From Mucilaginibacter aquariorum (GTDB lineage: Bacteria; Bacteroidota; Bacteroidia; Sphingobacteriales; Sphingobacteriaceae), in assembly GCF_024498135.1 (NCBI RefSeq), contig NZ_JANHOH010000001.1, positions 620,001 through 684,000 on the forward strand: DNA of 64,000 nucleotides, written 5' to 3'. Shown one piece after another: positions 35,385 to 45,366 of this stretch. The stretch's first letter is position 1. Each line of letters begins with the position of its first letter. The position numbers were made by a program, and so were the translations under genes. A model generated the notes under the pieces. It was not told the DNA's origin. It did no database searches and saw only the letters and a list, made by a program, of their open reading frames with translations.

Positions 35385-37748
35385 TTACTCGCTTCTTAAA
35401 CTTTTTATGGGGTTTACCCAGGCTGCTTTTATGGCCTGCCAACTAACGGCTATCAAACATAAAATAATACTTAAAAACAATGTTGCCACAAACACCCAAA
35501 CACTAAACGTTGTGTGATAGGTATACGTGTTAAGCCATTGGTTTATATTATACCAGCTTATAGCTGCCCCTATTACAAATGATACAAATACCAGTTTAAG
35601 AAATTCCTGCGATAGCTTTAACCAGAGCCCGGCGGTGCCTGCACCCAATATTTTACGGATACTTATCTCTTTTCCACGCCGCTCGGCTGAGAATGAAGCT
35701 AAGCCAAACAGACCGAGACAGGATATAATAATAGCTAAAAAGGTGAACATTACAGCCATTGTGCCAAGTTGCTGTTCGGCTTTAAACTTGTTGCTGAAAC
35801 TTTCGTCAGTAAATTTATAATCAAAGGGATAATATGGGTTATATCTTTTGTAGATCTCCTGCAAAAGCCCGATGTTTTTTGATATGGAATTTGCCGGATT
35901 AAGCCGCAGGCCTATATTACCTATCCAATCTTTTGAAAACCCTATTATAGTGGGTTTAACCGCTTCATACGGCGATCCCCATACAAAATCCTTTACCACG
36001 CCAATAATTGTGCGCTCGGCATTCATCCACGCAATTTTTTGTCCGATAGGGTCTTTCAAACGCATTAGTTTTACGGCAGCCTCGTTTAAAACAACTGCTG
36101 TTGAATCTGAAGGTCGATCTTTGGCAAAATCGCGGCCTTGTATTATCTTTATCTGATAGGTATCAAACATATGATAGGTAGCCGCTATACAATCTATAGG
36201 CAACTTATCTTCACCGGGTAACTGGCCCGGCCATTTATTTTTCCATGTAGCGCCGGTTATGGTGGTTATGGGCTCGGATATAATGGCGCCATCTGTAATT
36301 GCACCCGCGCTGATAGCATCCTGCCTGAAGCTTTCAAACTTATCATACATAGCGCCGTCTATCGGTAGTTCAATAAGCCCGCTACGGTTATACCCAATGG
36401 GGAGGTCTTTGATATAATTGATCTGCTTATAAACAAAAATGCTTGATATAACCAGGCAAATAGCAAAGGTAAATTGTATAACAACCAAAACCTGGCGAGG
36501 CCTGATAGTTGATCTTGTATTAACAAATTGCCCTTTTAAAACTTTAACAGGATTAAAGGACGACATAAACAACGCCGGGTAACTACCCGCGAACAAGCCC
36601 GTAATGACCGTTATTATAAATGTTATTAACCATACCCATATGTTGCTGTAAGGAATGTTTAACTGAATGCCAATAATGTTTCCAAATACAGGCAACAGTG
36701 TAATAATCAATACTAATGATAGCATTAACGCCACCAAAGCCATCAGCAGCGATTCGCCCATGAATTGTTTTATCAATGTGATGCGGCGGGCACCAATAGC
36801 TTTGCGGATACCCACCTCCCTGGCGCGACGTTCTGACCGGGCGGTAGATAAGTTCATGAAATTTATACAGGCGATAACCAATATACCGATAGCCATAAAG
36901 AGGAACAGGCGCACATAATCAATCCGCCCGCCCGCATTAACACCGTTTTTAAAATCGCCGCGTAAATGCAGATCAGTAAAAGGGTAAATAAATAATTTAA
37001 CTTCTTTATCAGGCGCAAAATGTTCACCTATAAGGTTCTTTATCTTTACATTAACAGTGTTGCTTGATGTACCGGGCTTTAAAAGCACGTAGGTGGCATA
37101 TGAATAGTTGTCCCAGTTTTCGCCCTTTAACCAGGGTTGCTGTGACAAAAATGCTTCCCACGAAATGATGACCTTAAAGTTAAAACTGGAATTTGGGTTA
37201 TCCTTTATAACCGCGCCAACCTTCATCGGGAACTGATTACCAAATTTTATAACCTGGCCTACCGGGTTTATATTGCCAAAAATTGCTTTAGCAGTCGATT
37301 CTGTAAATATGATGGAAGATGGATCGGACAAAGCGCTGCCCTTGTTGCCCTGTACAAAGTTAAAGCTGAACATGTTTAATATATCAGGGTCAACAGCCAC
37401 AGTATTAAATTTCAGCCCTTTGTCTTTGTAAAATATCACCACATCTTTCGGCTCGTTTATGCGGGCGGCATTGGCTATCTCAGGGATATCTTTCTTTAAT
37501 GCACCGGCAAGCAACTGCGGTGTAAACCATTTGGTGCGTATCCCGCCATAAGTTGGCTGATTTTTAAACACTTGGTATAAGCGGTCGCCATTTGTGTGGA
37601 ATTTATCAAAAATATACTCGTTGTAAACATAAAGGAGAAGCATGAAACTTACCGCCATACCGATAGCTAACCCGCCAATGTTTATCAGGGACGAGATCTT
37701 GTTTCTAGTAAGGTTTCTCCATGCTATTTTGAAGTAGTTTTTTATCAT
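35385..37748 (-). CDS. Double FtsX/MacB-type permease (most downstream of the array)
   Basis: A 787-residue inner-membrane protein. Layout: TM1 about 20-42; MacB periplasmic core 45-275; TM2-4 at 280-300, 330-354 and 370-392, with the coupling-loop motif EVGIRKAIG at 311-319; TM5 about 418-440; second periplasmic core 445-655; TM6-8 in the last 120 residues with KEISIRKILGAG. Two such halves in one chain equal a fused MacB dimer, so an ATPase subunit must come from elsewhere. Nearest sibling is the gene at 40469 (shared motifs WPGQLPGEDK and GVVKDFVWG). It has its own upstream palindrome and follows a terminator, so it is likely transcribed alone. Confidence 0.92.
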   Translation of the reverse strand: MIKNYFKIAWRNLTRNKISSLINIGGLAIGMAVSFMLLLYVYNEYIFDKFHTNGDRLYQVFKNQPTYGGIRTKWFTPQLLAGALKKDIPEIANAARINEPKDVVIFYKDKGLKFNTVAVDPDILNMFSFNFVQGNKGSALSDPSSIIFTESTAKAIFGNINPVGQVIKFGNQFPMKVGAVIKDNPNSSFNFKVIISWEAFLSQQPWLKGENWDNYSYATYVLLKPGTSSNTVNVKIKNLIGEHFAPDKEVKLFIYPFTDLHLRGDFKNGVNAGGRIDYVRLFLFMAIGILVIACINFMNLSTARSERRAREVGIRKAIGARRITLIKQFMGESLLMALVALMLSLVLIITLLPVFGNIIGIQLNIPYSNIWVWLITFIITVITGLFAGSYPALFMSSFNPVKVLKGQFVNTRSTIRPRQVLVVIQFTFAICLVISSIFVYKQINYIKDLPIGYNRSGLIELPIDGAMYDKFESFRQDAISAGAITDGAIISEPITTITGATWKNKWPGQLPGEDKLPIDCIAATYHMFDTYQIKIIQGRDFAKDRPSDSTAVVLNEAAVKLMRLKDPIGQKIAWMNAERTIIGVVKDFVWGSPYEAVKPTIIGFSKDWIGNIGLRLNPANSISKNIGLLQEIYKRYNPYYPFDYKFTDESFSNKFKAEQQLGTMAVMFTFLAIIISCLGLFGLASFSAERRGKEISIRKILGAGTAGLWLKLSQEFLKLVFVSFVIGAAISWYNINQWLNTYTYHTTFSVWVFVATLFLSIILCLIAVSWQAIKAAWVNPIKSLRSE

Positions 37749-37793
37749 GATTTAGGCATCGCTTATTTGTTTAATACTACAATATCAGCACTA

Positions 37794-37824
37794 TAGATGT
37801 TAAATTACAATTTTTAACATCTAT
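37794..37824. promoter_or_regulatory. 11-bp perfect inverted repeat, possible operator
   Basis: TAGATGTTAAA (37794-37804) and TTTAACATCTA (37814-37824) are exact reverse complements separated by 9 bases, 46 bases upstream of the start codon of the permease at 35385 and downstream of the terminator of the unit before it. The position suits an operator or a leader hairpin. No GC stem or U run, so a terminator is unlikely. Confidence 0.45.
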
Positions 37825-37834
37825 TAACTAAACA

Positions 37835-37864
37835 AAAAAGCGATGAGTTAAACCCATCGCTTTA
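37835..37864 (-). terminator. Intrinsic terminator inside the permease array
   Basis: On the minus strand AAAGCGATG and CATCGCTTT pair (plus arms 37839-37846 and 37856-37864) and are followed by TTTTTTG. It lies 38 bases after the stop of the permease at 37903 and ends the transcript that begins upstream of the gene at 45367. Confidence 0.75.
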
Positions 37865-37902
37865 TAAATCTTGATTCTTGTGTCTTTCCTCTTGATTCTC
37901 TT

Positions 37903-40377
37903 TTACTCGCTTCTTAAACTTCTAACCGGGTTGGCAACTGCCGCCTTTACGGTTTGGAAACTTAGGGTAACAAGGGCTGCCAGGAGCATACCGGACCCAC
38001 TCAGGGCGAAGATCCACCAGCTTATGGTGGTACGATCGGCAAAGTTTTCCATCCACTTGTGCATTGCCCAGTATGCAAGGGGTGTTACCAGTACAAAGGC
38101 CAGTACAATCAGCCATATTAGTTCGGTTGATAACAGGGTGACTATTTGCGCTACAGATGCCCCTAATACCTTACGCACGCCAATTTCTTTGGTGCGTTGC
38201 GTAGTGGTATAAATAGCCAGGCCCAATAATCCAAGGCAACTGATAAAGATAGACAAGCCCGTTGCCCATGTTAGCAGCTTTGATGTATTTTGCTCGGCAG
38301 TGTAAAACTTGGCAATGTTTTCATCATAAAAATTATATTCAAAATCATCTTCAGGATAAATGGCTTTCCAGGCTTTCTCTACACCGGCAATAGCTTTTTT
38401 CCACTCATCGCCACCCGCGGTTTGCGCTTTTAGGGCAATGTGGAAAGTGCGGTTGTTCCATTTATTTTTTACAGGTATTAAAATAGCCAAAGGTTTAATA
38501 GCTGAGTGTAACGATTTTTGGTAAAAATCTGCAGTAACCCCTATAATTTCCCTTTTCTTTTCATTGTAATCAAGCACTTTCCCGATGGCATCATCAGGGC
38601 TACGGAAGCCTAAAATTTTAGCATAAGTATTATTGATAACTACACCACCGCCGCCTACGGTATCTGTTGATTTTAAATTACGCCCGGCCAGCAGTTTTAT
38701 CTGGTAAACTTTCAGGTAGTTTTCATCGGCAAATTTTTGTTGCAGGTCGGTTTTAACTTCCTTTTTACCATCGTTATAAGTAACCATTGTGCTGTTTGTA
38801 TTACCAGATGATGGCGGGGCACCGCCAACGCTTATCATTTCAATTTGAGGGATGGCGCTTAACTTATTCATAAACACCTGCTGTTTGTTGGTATTTATTT
38901 GTTTAAATGGGGTTGATATATTTACTATGGCATCTTTTTTAAAGCCCAGATCTTTATGCAACGCGTAATATATTTGCTTGCTTACCAGTATAGTTGCCAT
39001 TATAAAAAACTGGGCTATAACAAACTGGGTTACCGTTAACGATTTACGCAACCATGCACTGCGAGATTTACTACCACCACTTTGCACCTGATTTTTAAGT
39101 ACCTGCGCCGGCTTATAGCCCGATAGCATAAGCGCCGGATAAAAACCGGATAATACGCTTACTACTGCAACCAGTATGAACAGGAATATAAACAGATCTG
39201 GCTGTTGCAGATAGTTTACTTTAACACCTTCGGGTATAAAACTGGAAAAAAGTTTTAATATAACCGGGGCTAAGGCTACAGATACAATAACCGCGAAAAG
39301 GGTAATAAGGAAGGTTTCGCTTAAAAATTGCATGATAAGCTGCCCACGGGTGCTTCCCATTGTTTTACGGATACCAATTTCTTTGGCGCGTTGCGATGCC
39401 TGCGCGGTTGTAAGATTAATAAAGTTGATACATCCCAATATCAACAGGAACGCGGCAATAATTAACAGGCCGTATAAGGTGGTTTTATTGGCCGTTCTAA
39501 CACCATCCATGCCGCCGTAAACCTGGTCAAAGTGGATACTCTCAAGCGGCTGCAAATGAAAACCCTGCGTATTTCCCTTATTTTCGGGCTTTGGCGGGTC
39601 ATGTTTTTTTAACATCACATTCAATTGCTTTTCAACCTGCGCGGCAGAGGCTTTGGGCGAAAGCTTTATAAATAGCTGTGATGCAGAGTTAGTATTTCCC
39701 CATTGCGACAACTCGAAATTATTTTTCAGGTAGCTATCGGTACTCCCGCTTATGTACGATATAAAATCATGGTAAGCAAAGTCCGTTCTCTCCTTTAAAG
39801 GCTCAACAATCCCGCTAACCGTGGTTTTAACCGAGTCGTCATATATCACTTGCTTGCCTATCATATCCTCATAATTTAATTTGGGGAAATAGATTTTGGC
39901 CTGGGTAGATGTAAGTACCACCTGGTTAGGTGCTTTCAAAGATGTTTTTGCCGATCCGCTGATCCACTTATAGTTGATCAGGTTAAAATACTGCTCATCG
40001 GTAAATATTACCCCCTCCTGCTTTTTAATTTTGTTATCGGCAGCCGTACCGTTAGGGATCAAAACGGTTGTTTCTCCGTAAATATAAAAAGGTGCAACTA
40101 TATCAATTCCGGTAGCCTCTGTTCTTGCCGCAGCGGGCAGGGCCATAGTTACCCCGCTGTTATGACCAACCTCGCCGGCAAACGAATAATCGGTTGTTAC
40201 ACGATAGATGCGGTCGCTGTCTTTATGAAATTTATCAAACGTAAAATCAAAGTGGACGATGAGATAAATTACCAACGCGGCACTAATGCCAATTGATAAA
40301 CCAACAATGTTGATCAGGGTAAAAAGCTTGTGCTTACGAAAACCCCGAAATGCGATTTTAAAATAATTTTTGATCAT
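37903..40377 (-). CDS. Double FtsX/MacB-type permease, divergent long member
   Basis: At 824 residues this is the longest of the array. It differs from its neighbours in the approach to TM2: VYGGMDGVRTANKTTLYGLLIIAAFLLIL instead of the GGxIEYVRLF type. The coupling motifs are KEIGIRKTMGSTRG and, near the C terminus, KEIGVRKVLGASVAQIV. The extra residues lie in the first periplasmic domain (ATGIDIVAPFYIYGETTVLIP). The C-terminal end is AAVANPVRSLRSE. It follows the gene at 40469 with 91 bases between, filled by copies of CTTGATTCTT, and ends in front of the terminator at 37835-37864. Confidence 0.9.
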   Translation of the reverse strand: MIKNYFKIAFRGFRKHKLFTLINIVGLSIGISAALVIYLIVHFDFTFDKFHKDSDRIYRVTTDYSFAGEVGHNSGVTMALPAAARTEATGIDIVAPFYIYGETTVLIPNGTAADNKIKKQEGVIFTDEQYFNLINYKWISGSAKTSLKAPNQVVLTSTQAKIYFPKLNYEDMIGKQVIYDDSVKTTVSGIVEPLKERTDFAYHDFISYISGSTDSYLKNNFELSQWGNTNSASQLFIKLSPKASAAQVEKQLNVMLKKHDPPKPENKGNTQGFHLQPLESIHFDQVYGGMDGVRTANKTTLYGLLIIAAFLLILGCINFINLTTAQASQRAKEIGIRKTMGSTRGQLIMQFLSETFLITLFAVIVSVALAPVILKLFSSFIPEGVKVNYLQQPDLFIFLFILVAVVSVLSGFYPALMLSGYKPAQVLKNQVQSGGSKSRSAWLRKSLTVTQFVIAQFFIMATILVSKQIYYALHKDLGFKKDAIVNISTPFKQINTNKQQVFMNKLSAIPQIEMISVGGAPPSSGNTNSTMVTYNDGKKEVKTDLQQKFADENYLKVYQIKLLAGRNLKSTDTVGGGGVVINNTYAKILGFRSPDDAIGKVLDYNEKKREIIGVTADFYQKSLHSAIKPLAILIPVKNKWNNRTFHIALKAQTAGGDEWKKAIAGVEKAWKAIYPEDDFEYNFYDENIAKFYTAEQNTSKLLTWATGLSIFISCLGLLGLAIYTTTQRTKEIGVRKVLGASVAQIVTLLSTELIWLIVLAFVLVTPLAYWAMHKWMENFADRTTISWWIFALSGSGMLLAALVTLSFQTVKAAVANPVRSLRSE

Positions 40378-40468
40378 ACACTGTTGATTTAATGTTGTGT
40401 TTATCTATCTCACACTTCCCTATTATCCTGATTCTTATATCTTGATTCTTACTTCTTGACTCTATTCC

Positions 40469-42835
40469 TTACTCACTCTTCAAGCTCTTCACCGGATTTG
40501 CCAACGCGGCCTTTATGGCCTGCCAGCTTACCGTACTTAAAGTTACCAGTAAACTTATAAATATGGTTGCGGCAAAAACCCATACACTTATATCGGTATG
40601 ATAGGTATAGTTTTTCAGCCATTCGCTCATAAAATACCAGCTGAGCGCCGCGCCGATAAAAAACGCTATTAACACCAGTTGTATAAACTCTTTTGACAGG
40701 TTATACCACAGGGCTCTTGTTGAGGCACCCAATACCTTACGGATCCCTATCTCTTTACGGCGCTGCTCGGCACTGAATGATGCCAGTCCGAATAAGCCCA
40801 GGCAGGATATCACAATGGCCAGTATCGTAAACGAATTTGCAAGCGTGCCCAATAGCTGTTCAGTACGGAACTTATTATTGAAAAGCTCGTCAACAAACTT
40901 GTATTCGAACGGGTATTCGGGGTTGTATTGTTTGTAAACCGATTCTAACTTGGTCATCGCGTTTGATACAGACAGCGCGGGATTTAAGCGCATGGTGGCA
41001 GTACCGGCCCAGTATTTCATATAACCCACTATTACCGGTTTTACAGGCTCGCCGGGGGCACCCCAATAAAAGTCTTTTATTACACCTACTACGGTACGCT
41101 TTTGCCCCTGCCAGGTAATGATCTGCCCAAGTGGGTTTTTCAGGCGCATTAATTTAACCGCCGATTGGTTCAGCATAACAGCTGTAGAATCTGACGGGCG
41201 GCCCGGGTCAAAATCGCGACCCTCTGCCATCTTAACACCAAATGTGCTGGTAAAGTGGTAAGTGGTAACCATCTGGTCAATTGGTATCTTATCCTCGCCG
41301 GGCAGTTGGCCGGGCCATAATACCCCCCACGATGCACCATCGGCATTGGCAATGGTATTTGAGGTGGCAGAGCCTTCTATAACTGCCCCGGTAGCAATGG
41401 CATCCCTCCGGAAATTCTCAAACTGATCGTATATTTTACCATCCTGCGAAATTTCTACCAGTCCGTTCTTATCGTATCCTAAAGGCCTGTTTTTAATGTA
41501 ATTAAGCTGTTTGTATATCAATATGGTTGACAGGATAAGGCAGGTTGCAAACACAAACTGCACAATAACAAGCACCTGCCTTGGCCGAAGCGTTGATGAG
41601 CCGGTTTTAAACACCCCTTTTAAAACCTTAACCGGTTTAAATGATGACAGGTACAGTGCCGGGTAACTACCCGCTATGATACCGGTAAGCACGGTTATAC
41701 CCAAACTTACCACCCAAAAATAAGGTTGGTTATAAGGGATAACCAGGTTTTTATGAATGATACTGTTAAAGTTTGACAGCAGCAGCGTAGTTATTACCAG
41801 GGATAACAAAAAGGATATAATCGCCATAAATAACGATTCGCCCATAAACTGCTGGATGATAGAAAAACGCCCGGCCCCTACAACCTTACGCACCCCAACT
41901 TCGCGGGCGCGGCTTTCAGATCGCGCTGTAGACAGGTTCATGAAATTGATGCAGGCTATCAGCAAAATGCCTATGGCTAAAAACATAAACAAACGAACGT
42001 ATTCGATAGCGCCGCCTGTGTTTACCCCGTTTTTGAACTGGCTGTAAAGATGTATGCGTTTATAAGGGAACAGGAACAATTTATTGTCTTTACTCTCGGG
42101 ATCATATCGGGGTATAATATTTTGCACTTTGGCGTTTAGCTCCTTAATATTGGCTCCTTCCTTTACCAAGGCATAATTTTTAAAGGCATAATTCCCCCAA
42201 CCAGAGTTTTTTACCCATGGCTGATCAGCTTCAACCATGGCCCACTGCCCCATTATTTTAAACTTAATGGTAGAGTTTTCGGGCATATCCTTAATAACGC
42301 CTGTAACGGTTACCAGGCGTTTATTATTTAGCTTAAAGGTTTTACCCATAGGGTCTTCATCACCAAATATGGCCTTAGCGCCCGATTCTGTAACTATAAC
42401 CGATGCCAGGTCTTTAAAAACTGTTTTTTTGTCGCCTTTTATAAACGTGTAGGAGAATATGTCCAGTATACCCGGGTCGGCAGATAGCATTGACACATTA
42501 AGCGACTTATCCTTATAATTTACAAGGTTATCACTCCCACCATTGGCACGAGCTGTTTTTTCAATCTCGGGGAAATCCTTTTTTAAAACCGCGGCAACCT
42601 GTACCGGCGTACTGTTACCTGTATTAATATTACCATCCGATTTTTGATTACACCAAACCTGGTAGATCCTGTCAATATTTGTGTGATTGTTATCATAGGT
42701 AAATTCGTTGTAAACATATAACAACAGCATAAAGCTAACGGCCATACCTACCGCCAGGCCGCCTACGTTTATAAAACTGAAAAGCTTGTGCTTGGCCAAA
42801 TTACGCCAGGCAATTTTAAAATAGTTTTTTATCAT
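40469..42835 (-). CDS. Double FtsX/MacB-type permease
   Basis: A 788-residue protein. Coupling motifs: REVGVRKVVGAGR after TM2 and KEIGIRKVLGAS near the end. The stretch NTGGAIEYVRLFMFLAIGIL puts it with the genes at 35385, 47991, 54175 and 59066, and the second periplasmic domain (WPGQLPGEDKIPIDQ, then GVIKDFYWG) is nearly the same as in 35385, so these two look like the youngest duplicate pair in the array. It is transcribed 28 bases after the gene at 42864 and ends NPVKSLKSE. Confidence 0.9.
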   Translation of the reverse strand: MIKNYFKIAWRNLAKHKLFSFINVGGLAVGMAVSFMLLLYVYNEFTYDNNHTNIDRIYQVWCNQKSDGNINTGNSTPVQVAAVLKKDFPEIEKTARANGGSDNLVNYKDKSLNVSMLSADPGILDIFSYTFIKGDKKTVFKDLASVIVTESGAKAIFGDEDPMGKTFKLNNKRLVTVTGVIKDMPENSTIKFKIMGQWAMVEADQPWVKNSGWGNYAFKNYALVKEGANIKELNAKVQNIIPRYDPESKDNKLFLFPYKRIHLYSQFKNGVNTGGAIEYVRLFMFLAIGILLIACINFMNLSTARSESRAREVGVRKVVGAGRFSIIQQFMGESLFMAIISFLLSLVITTLLLSNFNSIIHKNLVIPYNQPYFWVVSLGITVLTGIIAGSYPALYLSSFKPVKVLKGVFKTGSSTLRPRQVLVIVQFVFATCLILSTILIYKQLNYIKNRPLGYDKNGLVEISQDGKIYDQFENFRRDAIATGAVIEGSATSNTIANADGASWGVLWPGQLPGEDKIPIDQMVTTYHFTSTFGVKMAEGRDFDPGRPSDSTAVMLNQSAVKLMRLKNPLGQIITWQGQKRTVVGVIKDFYWGAPGEPVKPVIVGYMKYWAGTATMRLNPALSVSNAMTKLESVYKQYNPEYPFEYKFVDELFNNKFRTEQLLGTLANSFTILAIVISCLGLFGLASFSAEQRRKEIGIRKVLGASTRALWYNLSKEFIQLVLIAFFIGAALSWYFMSEWLKNYTYHTDISVWVFAATIFISLLVTLSTVSWQAIKAALANPVKSLKSE

Positions 42836-42863
42836 ACATTCAAATCTCCTGTCATACCTTATC

Positions 42864-45287
42864 TTATTCGCTCTTTAAGCTTTTAACCGGGTTAACCAAC
42901 GCGGCTTTAACAGATTGAAAGCTGATGGTTATAAATGCTATTGCCATTGCTCCACCACCTGCCACGGCTATTATCCACCATTTTATACCATCGCGGTAAG
43001 CAAAACCCTGCAACCATTTCTGCATAACTAACCATGCTATTGGCGATGCTATCAGGATAGCTATAATAACCAATTTTATAAAATCTTTGGAAAGCATTCC
43101 CACTATAATAGAAATACTGGCACCCAACACCTTACGGATACTTATTTCTTTAGTACGCTGCTCGGCAGCGTAAGCGGCAAGGCCAAACAGGCCAAGGCAT
43201 GCAATAACAATAGCCATGGTGGTAAAGGCAATAAAAATGTTCCCCATGCGCTGCTCGGTGCGGTAAGTATTTTCAAAATCTTCATCCATAAAGGAATAAT
43301 CCATTTGCTGGTTGGGCGATAGGGTGCGCCATTTTTCTTTCACCTGCGCTAATAAAGCGGTGGTTTTAGCGGTATTGATACGTACGGCGATGCTCCCCCT
43401 GCTCTCGTTCAAAGAAAATAGTACAGGTGTAATATTCTCGCGAAGCGTATTAAAGTTAAAATCTTTTACAACCCCTATAATATGAAGAACTTTGAACTTT
43501 TTCCCGCTGTTATCTATAGATTGATACAACTCTTTGTTAAGTGGATCTTTAAACCCTAAAATTTTAGCAGCAGCCTCGTTAATTATTAGGGCTGATGAAT
43601 CGCTTTTCATGGCTTTTGAGAAAGCACGACCGGCTATTATTTTCATGCCCATGGTACTTACATAATCCTCATCAATATCCCAGATCTGGCTGGAAAGGGC
43701 CTTTTTGATATCCAGCGTAGCATCCTGGAAGAAAGTGGTACTGTTGCGCCAATTACTGGTTGGTACAAAACCCGTCATGGTGGTGTTTACTACGCCCGGC
43801 AGTCGTTTTAATTCTTCTTTAAACACTTTTGATTGATTGCCTAAAATTTCGATATCATTTATGAGCATTACCTGTTCGCGGTTATAGCCCAGGTCTTTAC
43901 TTTGAATAAATTTAAGCTGATGATAGATAACCAATGTACCTATGATCAGAAAGATGGATATAGAGAATTGGAACACCACTAAAAAGCTGCGCAAAAAGCC
44001 ACCTTTAAAGCCGCTTGATAATTTGCCCTTTAAAACATCAATAGGCTGGAATGCGGAAAGGAAAAATGCGGGATATGAGCCTGCCAAACAACCTATTACC
44101 ACTACGGTAATAAGCAATGCCGGCAATAACCATACAAAGGTTGTTGCGGTAAAGGCAAGCTCTTTATCTGCCATTTGATTAAATACGGGCAATAACAACC
44201 AGGCCCCTATCACAGATATAACCGTAGCGATGAACGTTACCATTACAGACTCTGAAAGGAACTGTATGATAAGGTATTTACGCGGCGAGCCCAGCACCTT
44301 GCGCACACCAACTTCGCGGGCGCGATTGGATGAACGGGCAGTGCTTAGGTTCATAAAATTTACGCAGGCTATCAACAGAATAAATATCGCGATAGCAGAA
44401 AATATATAAACATATTGAATATTACCGTTTGCCCTTAACTCGGCCACACGGTTTGATTTAAGGTGAATGTCTCTTAGCGGAATTACACTTAACCTAAAAT
44501 AGTTCCCTCCCTTTTCAAGTTGCTCATAGCTCATATGAATGGCTGCCTGGATCTGCCCACCAACATACTTACTCACTAATACAGGGAGCTTTGCTTTAAG
44601 TTTTTCAATATCGGTGCCTTGTTTTAATAAAATATAGGTGTTAAAGTTATTGCTTAACCAGGCATCCTCTTTGCTCTCATCCAATCCTTTCATCGAAAGC
44701 AGGAAATCAAAATTAATGTGCGATTGTTTCGGGATATCTTTTATAACACCTGTAACCTTGTAAAACAGGGTATCGTTAAAAGTCAGCGTTTTGCCAACCG
44801 CGTCATCTGTATTAAAATATTTTCTCGCAGTAGTTTCGTTTATTACTACACTTTTTTCGTCGTTTAAAGCGGTTTTAGGGTCACCATGCAGCATAGGGAA
44901 TGTAAACACATCAAATACTTGCGGGTCGGCATATAAAAAATTATGCTCCTGTACGTTTTGGTCGCCTTTGCGTACCTTAAAGTTACCGCGCTCCCTAAAC
45001 CTTACTGCTTTTTCAACCTCGGGGAAATCGTTTAACATGGTTTGCGCCAATGGTGCCGGCGATACGGCATAACTGTTGGTATTGCCCCCAAACTTAATTT
45101 CGTTGTTGAGGCGGTAAACACGGTCGGCTTTTTTATTGTAAGCATCGTAGCCCAACTCATCTATCACATAAAAAATAATGAGCATACAAACGCATAAGCC
45201 CAAAGCAAGGCCCAATACGTTAATGATGGTAAAGCCCTTATTCTTTTTTAAACTCCTGAAGGCTGTTTTGATATAATTTTTAAACAT
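42864..45287 (-). CDS. Double FtsX/MacB-type permease
   Basis: An 807-residue protein that begins MFKNYIKTAFRSLKKNKGFT, a variant of the array's usual start. Before TM2 it reads ANGNIQYVYIFSAIAIFIL, grouping it with 45367 and 51558. Coupling motifs are REVGVRKVLGSPRKYL and KEISIRKVLGASISII. The second periplasmic part contains VLHIIGVVKDFNFNTL. The start lies 79 bases after the upstream gene at 45367, with no clear promoter boxes in the gap. The end is AALVNPVKSLKSE. Confidence 0.9.
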   Translation of the reverse strand: MFKNYIKTAFRSLKKNKGFTIINVLGLALGLCVCMLIIFYVIDELGYDAYNKKADRVYRLNNEIKFGGNTNSYAVSPAPLAQTMLNDFPEVEKAVRFRERGNFKVRKGDQNVQEHNFLYADPQVFDVFTFPMLHGDPKTALNDEKSVVINETTARKYFNTDDAVGKTLTFNDTLFYKVTGVIKDIPKQSHINFDFLLSMKGLDESKEDAWLSNNFNTYILLKQGTDIEKLKAKLPVLVSKYVGGQIQAAIHMSYEQLEKGGNYFRLSVIPLRDIHLKSNRVAELRANGNIQYVYIFSAIAIFILLIACVNFMNLSTARSSNRAREVGVRKVLGSPRKYLIIQFLSESVMVTFIATVISVIGAWLLLPVFNQMADKELAFTATTFVWLLPALLITVVVIGCLAGSYPAFFLSAFQPIDVLKGKLSSGFKGGFLRSFLVVFQFSISIFLIIGTLVIYHQLKFIQSKDLGYNREQVMLINDIEILGNQSKVFKEELKRLPGVVNTTMTGFVPTSNWRNSTTFFQDATLDIKKALSSQIWDIDEDYVSTMGMKIIAGRAFSKAMKSDSSALIINEAAAKILGFKDPLNKELYQSIDNSGKKFKVLHIIGVVKDFNFNTLRENITPVLFSLNESRGSIAVRINTAKTTALLAQVKEKWRTLSPNQQMDYSFMDEDFENTYRTEQRMGNIFIAFTTMAIVIACLGLFGLAAYAAEQRTKEISIRKVLGASISIIVGMLSKDFIKLVIIAILIASPIAWLVMQKWLQGFAYRDGIKWWIIAVAGGGAMAIAFITISFQSVKAALVNPVKSLKSE

Positions 45288-45366
45288 GACGTAAATTATT
45301 AATGTAAATCAATATCCCGGGCAGGTCTTCTGCTTAGGCTATATGACAACCTATAAAGCAAACAGG

